Assembly (NCBI GenBank): GCA_013694635.1 | Contig: JACDCA010000413.1 | Span: forward strand, 1-5,783 | Direction of reading: 5' to 3' | DNA length: 5,783 nucleotides | Origin: Acidobacteriota bacterium | GTDB lineage: Bacteria > Acidobacteriota > Vicinamibacteria > Vicinamibacterales > 2-12-FULL-66-21 | Shown: positions 1-4,411 of the stretch, piece by piece | Numbering within the stretch: the stretch's first letter is position 1 | How the letters are laid out: each line of letters begins with the position of its first letter | Position numbers and translations under genes: made by a program | The notes under the pieces: model-generated | What the model saw: only the letters and a program-made list of their open reading frames with translations | What the model was told of the DNA's origin: nothing | Database searches by the model: none

Positions 1-261
1 ATCCTCCACCGACCAGCGCTCCGCCAGCTCCGGGATCGGCTGAAGTTGTTCGTCCAGCCCTACGAGCCCATTGAAAATCTGGTCGGTGATCGGGTGCGTG
101 CTCCCCGACGTTGTCACGGCTGGATTGAGTGCCCCGGGGTCGGACCCCACGGCCACGACCAGGGTCACGGCTGGCGCTGGGGCGGGGCGCGCACAACCGG
201 ATAGCGACGAGGCGACGGCCGCGAACAGGATGAGACCTGCGATCACGCGAGTGGATCGCAC
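1..261 (-). CDS. ABC transporter solute-binding lipoprotein, family 5 (partial, N-terminus only)
   Basis: The minus strand is open from about 261 to the left edge, giving 87 residues of an exported lipoprotein. Residues 1-23 form a lipoprotein signal: a basic start (MRSTR), a hydrophobic stretch and the lipobox L20-S-G-C23, so Cys23 should be lipidated. A Pro/Ala-rich tether follows (ARPAPAPA), then the mature N-terminus, with DPGALNP near 41-47, DQIFNGLVGLD at 60-70 and P77-ELAERW-S84. This matches the 'DPxxLDP...IYEGL...PxLAExW' opening of family 5 (OppA/DppA/NikA-type) binding proteins, which capture peptides, nickel or similar solutes for an inner-membrane ABC importer. The start is uncertain. 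GTG at 259-261 gives the best signal peptide, but ACAGG abuts it; GTG at 244-246 and TTG at 307-309 are alternatives. The gene begins 53 bp after the stop of the upstream minus-strand gene and may be co-transcribed with it. The substrate cannot be told from this fragment. Confidence 0.85.
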   Translation of the reverse strand, partial: MRSTRVIAGLILFAAVASSLSGCARPAPAPAVTLVVAVGSDPGALNPAVTTSGSTHPITDQIFNGLVGLDEQLQPIPELAERWSVED

Positions 262-314
262 CCTGTCACGCGATAGCGTGCACGCGGACCGTAACGTGGT
301 CGGGCTCAACGGTG

Positions 315-794
315 TCAGAACGCGTACGTGACGCCCGTGTCGAGGCTGAGACACGGGTTGGGCCTGACGCCGATTCGCGAACCGAACAGGAACGCTGATT
401 CCCCCATCCGCAAGCCCGGATACGCGAACCCTCCCGCATGCAGCCGGTAGTGGTTCTTCTTTCCGTAGAACGACAAATCCGCCGTCAAGACCAGCGAGTG
501 CCCGGGCTGGCGCGGGCGTGGGATACCGGTTTCGAAACCGATCTGGCGCACGAAGTCCGGGATGTCCGGAAGCCGGTTCGCCGCCGGGGTGACCGGCGTC
601 AACAGGCGCGCCTCGAGCTGGGCCGTGGTCTCCTTCTCGGACGCGGGTCTCTGTGTCGTGGAGCTCTGAAAGGCTCCGTCGGAACTCGCAGACAGTTGAG
701 TCGAGGCGATCAGTGACACGATGACCGCAGCGATGAAGGCGACACTCTGAAGACTGGTCGAGCAGAACCCCGGACGGTGTGGCAGGCGTGTCAT
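315..794 (-). CDS. Small exported protein with outer-membrane beta-strand-like C-terminus, unknown function
   Basis: This encodes 159 residues of no recognised family. Residues 1-36 look like a signal peptide: basic start (MTRLPHR), hydrophobic core at about 18-31, and a likely cleavage site around ASTQLSASS. Residues 37-100 are low in hydrophobicity and Pro/Thr/Ser-rich, including a short Glu/Ala stretch near 51-63. Residues 100-159 alternate polar and apolar in four strand-like segments (near SLVLTADLSFYG, YRLHAGGFAYPGL, SAFLFGSRIGVRP and CLSLDTGVTYAF), and the last residue is Phe, as in BAM-inserted outer-membrane proteins. The ATG at 792-794 is chosen because GGAGA lies just upstream and the signal peptide starts there. 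The frame is open further upstream to an ATG at 1004, but that part is arginine-rich and runs antisense into the receptor gene. Four strands are too few for a monomeric barrel, so it may oligomerise, be a remnant, or simply be a secreted beta protein. Confidence 0.72.
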   Translation of the reverse strand: MTRLPHRPGFCSTSLQSVAFIAAVIVSLIASTQLSASSDGAFQSSTTQRPASEKETTAQLEARLLTPVTPAANRLPDIPDFVRQIGFETGIPRPRQPGHSLVLTADLSFYGKKNHYRLHAGGFAYPGLRMGESAFLFGSRIGVRPNPCLSLDTGVTYAF

Positions 795-797
795 GAT

Positions 798-802
798 TCT
801 CC
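798..802 (-). promoter_or_regulatory. Ribosome binding site deciding the 794 start
   Basis: On the minus strand GGAGA lies 3 nt before the ATG at 792-794 (4 nt if only GGAG is counted). The spacing is slightly short but usable. No comparable site precedes the longer alternative start at 1004. Confidence 0.5.
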
Positions 803-851
803 GCGGAAACGCCGGGCGCCGCAAGCAGACTGTCTTGGGCCGGGCTCCCGA

Positions 852-880
852 AGCGTAATCAGAGCGTGCTGCAACGTCAA
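852..880 (-). promoter_or_regulatory. Sigma70-type promoter for the 315-794 gene
   Basis: Read on the minus strand, TTGACG (875-880) and TACGCT (852-857) are separated by exactly 17 nt. They match the -35 consensus at 5 of 6 positions and the -10 at 4 of 6. Transcription would start near 845, giving a leader of about 50 nt to the ATG at 794. It sits in the 152-bp divergent gap opposite the receptor gene, so a regulator binding here could affect both directions. Confidence 0.6.
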
Positions 881-934
881 GTGCGCGGAAACCTCGAACT
901 GTTGCTTGCCCGGCTCGCGTACCCGCGCGTTCGC

Positions 935-940
935 TATCAT
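935..940 (+). promoter_or_regulatory. -10 box for a probable leaderless receptor mRNA
   Basis: TATCAT lies 6 nt before the ATG at 947, placing the expected transcription start at or next to the A of the start codon. No Shine-Dalgarno sequence precedes the ATG. No convincing -35 lies 16-18 nt upstream; the region there is plain GC-rich sequence. The same arrangement occurs at 3301-3306. Confidence 0.5.
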
Positions 941-946
941 CGTCGG

Positions 947-3094
947 ATGCGTGTCTGGCTGTTCGCCTGCTGCGGGCTTGTCGCCGCGACCTCTGTACTC
1001 GCACAGCAGTTTCCCCAGACGACGCTGCAGGTGGAGGTGCGTACGTCGAGCGGACCGCTCGCGGACGCCGAGGTCCTCGTCAACGGCATCAGTCACAAGA
1101 CCGGACAGCAAGGCACCATTCGAGTGAGTTTGCCGGCTGGCAAGGTCCAGATCGTCGTCGCGAAGGAAGGTTTTCTTCAGGCCTCGACAGGTGTCGAGCT
1201 GCGCGACGGCGACCTGCAATCGATCGTGATCGAGCTGCAACCGGCTCCGACGGTGGAGGAGGAGGTCACGGTCGTCGCGACGGCACGTACCGATAAACGG
1301 CTCGAGGATCTGCCCATGCGCGTCGAAGTGCTCGGCCGGGAAGAGATCGAAGAGAAAATGCTCATGACGCCCGGCGACATCGTCATGATGCTGAACGAGA
1401 TGGGTGGCATGCGCGTCCAGGCGACCTCTCCCTCGCTCGGCGCTGCCAGCGTTCGGATTCAGGGCATGCGCGGGCGATACACGCGGTTTCTTTCCGACGG
1501 GCTCCCTCTTTTTGGCGAGCAAGTCGGCTCGCTCGGCTTGCTGCAGATCCCCCCGATGGATCTCGGGCAGGTCGAAGTCATCAAGGGGGTCGCGTCGTCG
1601 CTCTATGGCGCGGGCGCGATGGGGGGAGTCGTCAACCTGATCTCCCGGCGTCCGGGCCGGGAACCTGAACGCGATTTCCTGCTCAATCGATCGTCGCGCG
1701 GCGGCACGGATGCCGTCGCGTTCTACTCGTCACCCGTCACGGCGCGATGGAGTATTTCACTACTCGGCGGAGGTCACTGGCAGCAGCAGAACGATGTCAA
1801 TGCCGACGCCTGGGCGGATCTCCCCGGGTATACGCGTGGGGTGTTCCGGCCGCGCGTGTTCTGGGACGGAGGCAATGGCAGCACGTTCTTCGCGACGCTG
1901 GGCGTCACCGTCGAAGACCGTGACGGCGGCACGACTGAAGGCGAGGTTCTCCAGCCAGCGGGTGTGCCGTACATCGAGGCTTTGAACACGCGCCGTTTCG
2001 ATGGTGGCGCCGTCTGGCAGCGGCTGGTCGGCGGGCGGCGCGTGCTGACAGGCAGAATTGCTGTCGCCCAGCAGCGGCACGATCATCGATTCGGAGAGTT
2101 TCTCGAACGCGACCGTCACCACACGGCGTTCGGCGAGATCGCCATGCGCGGAGCGGGCGGCCGGCACACCTGGGTGTTGGGCGGCGCTGTCGAGCACGAC
2201 GCCTATCGTCCGCAGGATCCCCCCCGGTTCGCCCATACCTTCACGATCCCCGGGGTGTTCGCCCAGGACGATGTGGAAGTGGCAAAGTGGTTATCGGTCA
2301 GCGCGAGTGCGCGGCTGGATCATCACAGCGAGTACGGCGCGTTCTTCAGTCCCCGGGTGGGGGCGCTGCTTCGATCGGGAGGCTGGGCCAGCCGCGTGTC
2401 CGTCGGCACCGGCTTCTTCGGACCTTCGGCCCTGACCGAAGAGACGGAGGCTGCCGGCCTGACGCATCTCTCGATTCCGGATCCGCTGACGGCAGAGAAG
2501 GGACACAGCGCATCGTTCGACGTCAGCCGGACCGACGGGCCTGCGTCATACACCGTGACACTGTTCACATCCCGCGTGCGGCATCCGATCGGCGTGGACA
2601 GATCAGCAGGCCTGGTCCTCAGCAACTTTGCGCAAGCGACGACGAATGCGGGAGTCGAGTTCCTCGGTACCCTACGGAGCGAACCGTACGCTGTGACGGC
2701 CACCTATGCGTACGTTCGGTCGAGCGAAGGCGACGGCGCGCGCCGGATCGACGCGACGCTCACACCGCGGCACAGCGCCGGTCTGGTGGGCATGTGGGAA
2801 CGTGAGGATGTCGGACGCGTAGGCGTCGAGTTGTATTACACGGGCGTGCAGCGGCTCGACGAGAATCCCTTCCGGGATGAGAGCGAGCCGTACGTCATTC
2901 TCGGGCTGCTGGCAGAACGGCAGTTCGGCCGCCTGCGCCTGTTCATCAATGGCGAGAACCTGACGGGAGTGCGGCAGACGCGGTGGGATCCGCTGATTCG
3001 CCCCAGTCGTGCCGGCGACGGGCGCTGGACGGTCGATGCCTGGGCGCCGCTCGAAGGCCGCAACGTCAACGGCGGACTGAGGCTACGGTTCTGA
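947..3094 (+). CDS. TonB-dependent outer-membrane receptor with N-terminal carboxypeptidase-regulatory-like domain
   Basis: This complete 715-residue receptor would use TonB/ExbB/ExbD energy to bring a scarce ligand through the outer membrane. Residues 1-19 are a signal peptide (hydrophobic core, cut after VLA). Residues about 25-100 form a beta-sandwich of the carboxypeptidase-regulatory-like type. The TonB-box-like EEVTVVAT is at about 105-112. The plug spans about 115-236, with SVRIQGMRGRYTRFL at 168-182, a DG at 184-185, and the VEVIKG...SLYGAGAMGGVVNLISRRP signature at 209-236. The barrel runs from about 240 to the end. It includes the conserved RLDHHSEYG...SPRVG region and a C-terminal strand ending in Phe (GLRLRF). 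The ATG at 947 is chosen over the in-frame ATG at 866 because the signal peptide begins there and a -10 box lies in between. A Met-rich plug stretch (138-155) and His pairs (378/380, 391/392) could bind metal, but the ligand is unknown. The neighbouring DUF411 and RND genes make a metal or metal complex plausible. Confidence 0.95.
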   Translation: MRVWLFACCGLVAATSVLAQQFPQTTLQVEVRTSSGPLADAEVLVNGISHKTGQQGTIRVSLPAGKVQIVVAKEGFLQASTGVELRDGDLQSIVIELQPAPTVEEEVTVVATARTDKRLEDLPMRVEVLGREEIEEKMLMTPGDIVMMLNEMGGMRVQATSPSLGAASVRIQGMRGRYTRFLSDGLPLFGEQVGSLGLLQIPPMDLGQVEVIKGVASSLYGAGAMGGVVNLISRRPGREPERDFLLNRSSRGGTDAVAFYSSPVTARWSISLLGGGHWQQQNDVNADAWADLPGYTRGVFRPRVFWDGGNGSTFFATLGVTVEDRDGGTTEGEVLQPAGVPYIEALNTRRFDGGAVWQRLVGGRRVLTGRIAVAQQRHDHRFGEFLERDRHHTAFGEIAMRGAGGRHTWVLGGAVEHDAYRPQDPPRFAHTFTIPGVFAQDDVEVAKWLSVSASARLDHHSEYGAFFSPRVGALLRSGGWASRVSVGTGFFGPSALTEETEAAGLTHLSIPDPLTAEKGHSASFDVSRTDGPASYTVTLFTSRVRHPIGVDRSAGLVLSNFAQATTNAGVEFLGTLRSEPYAVTATYAYVRSSEGDGARRIDATLTPRHSAGLVGMWEREDVGRVGVELYYTGVQRLDENPFRDESEPYVILGLLAERQFGRLRLFINGENLTGVRQTRWDPLIRPSRAGDGRWTVDAWAPLEGRNVNGGLRLRF

Positions 3095-3103
3095 CGGCGT
3101 GCC

Positions 3104-3211
3104 TCAGCATGCGCGCGACAGGAGAAAGATAACTACCAAAACTGAGAGCGGCACGCCGAGCATCCACGCGATGCCATACTTGATGATGCCGTCCTCGTTG
3201 TTCGCTCTCAT
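3104..3211 (-). CDS. Small single-pass membrane protein, 35 residues
   Basis: A short minus-strand gene fills most of the gap between the receptor and DUF411 genes. Its 35 residues have a charged, polar start (MRANNEDG), then a continuous hydrophobic segment at about 12-31 (beginning YGIAWMLGVPLSV, followed by a run of Val/Ile/Phe/Leu), and end in SRAC. This is the profile of a single transmembrane helix with a Gly-Val-Pro kink; the C-terminal Arg33 and Cys35 would sit just outside the membrane. Support for a real gene: an ideal GGAGG six nt before the ATG, a compact stop only 9 bp from the convergent receptor stop, and a non-random hydrophobicity pattern in otherwise GC-rich DNA. I do not recognise a named family. 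The role is unknown; partners could include inner-membrane transport complexes such as the nearby RND pump or a TonB complex, but nothing in the sequence shows this. Confidence 0.75.
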   Translation of the reverse strand: MRANNEDGIIKYGIAWMLGVPLSVLVVIFLLSRAC

Positions 3212-3217
3212 GCAAAA

Positions 3218-3222
3218 CCTCC
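3218..3222 (-). promoter_or_regulatory. Strong Shine-Dalgarno for the 35-residue membrane protein
   Basis: GGAGG on the minus strand, with TTTTGC between it and the ATG at 3209-3211. The 6-nt spacing is near optimal, and this is the best ribosome-binding site in the window. It is the main reason for accepting so short a gene. Confidence 0.75.
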
Positions 3223-3272
3223 AGTGACGTCGTGCCGCCATTCTGGCGAGCCATGGCGACGTAGACAGCAAG

Positions 3273-3288
3273 CCGCATGCACGTGCGG
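3273..3288. repeat. Inverted repeat upstream of the DUF411 gene, candidate operator
   Basis: CCGCA (3273-3277) and TGCGG (3284-3288) are complementary arms around TGCACG, and GCACGTGC (3279-3286) is itself an 8-bp palindrome. The element occupies the place where a -35 box for the 3301 promoter would be, and lies between two divergent genes. That is the expected position for a repressor or activator site, but short palindromes are common in GC-rich DNA. Confidence 0.3.
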
Positions 3289-3300
3289 GCTCGGAGCGGC

Positions 3301-3306
3301 TACAAT
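3301..3306 (+). promoter_or_regulatory. -10 box for a probable leaderless DUF411 mRNA
   Basis: TACAAT matches the -10 consensus at 5 of 6 positions and is followed after 6 nt by the ATG at 3313. Transcription should therefore begin at or beside the start codon, and no Shine-Dalgarno is present. No clear -35 is visible at 17 nt, which would fit an activator-dependent promoter. Confidence 0.6.
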
Positions 3307-3312
3307 ATCCGC

Positions 3313-3783
3313 ATGCGATCGAAACGAATCCTGGCCGCCCTGATTGCGACCGCGTCCCTCACCGCGGCTCCTGTGGCGCAGCAGCGGCGCGCCGCCGACC
3401 CCGTCGTCGAAGTGTTCAAGACGTCCACGTGCGGGTGCTGCAGCAAATGGATAGACCACCTGCGCAGCGCCGGGTTCAGCGTGTCTTTCATCGATATGCC
3501 GCAGGCGGAGCTGGACAAGCTCAAGGCTAAGCGCGGCGTTCCCGCGGTCGTCCACTCATGCCACACGGCGCTCCTGGGTCGCTACGTTTTGGAGGGTCAC
3601 ATCCCCGCGAGCGAAGTGAAGCGATTACTGCGGGAACAGCCGAACGTCGTCGGGATTGCCGTACCGGGCATGCCGCCAGGCTCTCCCGGGATGGAGGTCG
3701 CCGAGCGGGATCTGCCGACGTACAACGTGCTGTCGTTCGATAAGCAGGGGAGAACGCGCGTGTTCTCGACGCAGAAGCCCTGA
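3313..3783 (+). CDS. DUF411 family exported metal-binding protein
   Basis: This 156-residue protein has an N-terminal signal (MRSKRILAALIATASLTAAP, cleavage probably near VAQQ at 21-24) and a thioredoxin-like DUF411 domain from about 30. Family marks are all present: EVFKTSTCGCCSKW at 33-46 with Cys40, Cys42 and Cys43; HSCHTALLGRYVLEGHIPA at 81-99 with His81, Cys83 and His84; and AVPGMPPGSPGME at 116-128. The cysteines and histidines are the expected metal ligands. DUF411 proteins are repeatedly found in copper-resistance loci and are thought to bind copper in the periplasm, though their biochemistry is poorly defined. The ATG at 3313 is chosen because the signal peptide starts there and TACAAT sits 6 nt upstream, inside the longer in-frame extension from 3277. 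Its 3' 159 bp is shared, antisense and codon-aligned, with the convergent lipoprotein gene. Leu105 uses TTA, which is the complement of that gene's TAA stop. Confidence 0.93.
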   Translation: MRSKRILAALIATASLTAAPVAQQRRAADPVVEVFKTSTCGCCSKWIDHLRSAGFSVSFIDMPQAELDKLKAKRGVPAVVHSCHTALLGRYVLEGHIPASEVKRLLREQPNVVGIAVPGMPPGSPGMEVAERDLPTYNVLSFDKQGRTRVFSTQKP

Positions 3784-4278
3784 GGCGTCGGCGACCGTGA
3801 CGGGGATGTCGAGGACCATCCGGTTGCCGGTGGGGATACCTTCCTGGGCACCGTCCAACAAGACGCTGAATGAATACGTCCCGGGTTTGGCCGTTACGAT
3901 GCCGCTGACGCTCACGTGATATGGGTCATCTCCAGGCCGGACGGTCCCGCTGACGTCCCGGTAATCCCTCTCCGTCCACCCCTGGAGGAACGGCGCGCGC
4001 CACGCGCCAACATAGTTTGTCTGGACAGCAGTTCCATGCAGGTAGAGATGCAGCACGAGCGTACGCCGTTGAGGCGTGCTTGCCGTCAGCCGGCATGGTG
4101 CAGTCGGTTTCGCCGAGCCGCAGACGAACTGCCTGTCCCCGAATTCACCGCCGCTGCGGATTTCCCAGGTGATCTGAGGGCGGGACTCGTCCGGCGAAGT
4201 GTGAACGGGCAGGCGACCCCGACATGCGCCAGAGACCAGCAATAGAAGTAACCACAAACCGCCGCGCAGGCTGCACAT
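3625..4278 (-). CDS. Lipoprotein-like protein of unknown function, C-terminus antisense to the DUF411 gene
   Basis: This encodes 217 residues of no recognised family. Residues 1-19 (MCSLRGGLWLLLLLVSGAC) look like a lipoprotein signal with Cys19 as the lipidated residue; Ser at -3 is not the usual Leu/Val/Ile, so this is probable rather than sure. Residues about 35-165 alternate polar and apolar like an Ig-type beta-sandwich: TWEIRSGGEFGDRQFVCGS, the strand LVLHLYLHGTAV, a Trp-containing middle (GAWRAPFLQGW) and KPGTYSFSVLLDG near 131-143. Cys53 and Cys62 could form a disulfide. The recognisable fold appears to end at DIPVTVAD (157-164). Residues 166-217 lie entirely opposite the DUF411 coding region and are Arg/His-rich, so they may be a read-through tail. 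ATG 4278 is the first start after an in-frame TGA 24 nt upstream. No good Shine-Dalgarno is present, but an extended -10 lies 15 nt before the ATG. Confidence 0.7.
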   Translation of the reverse strand: MCSLRGGLWLLLLLVSGACRGRLPVHTSPDESRPQITWEIRSGGEFGDRQFVCGSAKPTAPCRLTASTPQRRTLVLHLYLHGTAVQTNYVGAWRAPFLQGWTERDYRDVSGTVRPGDDPYHVSVSGIVTAKPGTYSFSVLLDGAQEGIPTGNRMVLDIPVTVADASGLLRREHARSPLLIERQHVVRRQIPLGDLHPGRAWRHARYGNPDDVRLFPQ

Positions 4279-4293
4279 CGCGTTGTGTCGCAG

Positions 4294-4302
4294 ATCGTAT
4301 CA
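4294..4302 (-). promoter_or_regulatory. Candidate extended -10 for the lipoprotein gene
   Basis: On the minus strand TGATACGAT fits the extended -10 pattern TGnTAnnAT, ending 15 nt before the ATG at 4278, so the leader would be only about 8 nt. No strong -35 is visible. This would let the lipoprotein gene be transcribed independently of the RND gene upstream. Confidence 0.4.
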
Positions 4303-4338
4303 CCGCGCACTTGAGGATCACATGCAGGCCGAACGTCT

Positions 4339-4360
4339 CAGCAGTCTCATGGGACTGCTG
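4339..4360. repeat. Perfect 8-bp stem-loop in the spacer downstream of the RND gene
   Basis: CAGCAGTC (4339-4346) and GACTGCTG (4353-4360) are exact reverse complements around TCATGG; a U-G pair in RNA would close the loop further. It lies about 48-69 bp past the RND stop on the minus strand. No T-run follows, so it is not a classical intrinsic terminator; it may attenuate, stabilise the pump mRNA 3' end, or be an operator. Confidence 0.5.
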
Positions 4361-4365
4361 TCGTC

Positions 4366-4411
4366 GGTGACCTGCAGGTGAAGAGCGTGACGCGCAAATA
4401 GCGCAGGTCAC
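4366..4411. repeat. Long-armed inverted repeat with three GCAGGTSA half-sites at the RND stop codon
   Basis: GTGACCTGC (4367-4375) and GCAGGTCAC (4403-4411) are perfect 9-bp inverted arms, 27 nt apart; the second overlaps the RND stop (4408-4410). A third half-site, GCAGGTGA (4374-4381), creates the palindrome ACCTGCAGGT (4370-4379). The set could be a multi-site operator for the downstream lipoprotein gene or an RNA structure at the pump's 3' end. Confidence 0.4.

Noticed and set aside
71..331. Plus-strand 86-codon frame at the left edge
   Set aside because: It lies opposite the solute-binding lipoprotein, whose signal peptide and family motif are clear. The plus-strand product has no recognisable features.
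866..946. Upstream in-frame ATG for the receptor, adding 27 residues
   Set aside because: The added residues are Arg-rich and would bury the signal peptide. The -10 box at 935-940 lies within them.
795..1004. Longer N-terminus for the minus-strand gene ending at 315
   Set aside because: The extra 70 residues are Arg/Ala-rich, include the promoter at 852-880, and run into the receptor gene. The ATG at 794 has a GGAGA and begins a signal peptide.
791..1522. Long minus-strand frame antisense to the receptor gene's 5' end
   Set aside because: Composition is Arg/His/Asp-rich with no signal, domain or ribosome-binding site, and it lies opposite a well-supported gene. It is the usual mirror frame of GC-rich coding DNA.
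2287..2805. Plus-strand 172-codon frame overlapping the receptor
   Set aside because: It is out of frame with an uninterrupted receptor barrel, Arg-rich and without a plausible start site.
3277..3312. Upstream ATG for the DUF411 gene
   Set aside because: It would place 12 residues before the signal peptide and overlap the TACAAT -10 box; no Shine-Dalgarno supports it.
4339..4360. Intrinsic terminator for the RND gene
   Set aside because: The stem is real, but no T-run follows on the minus strand, so it is reported only as an inverted repeat.
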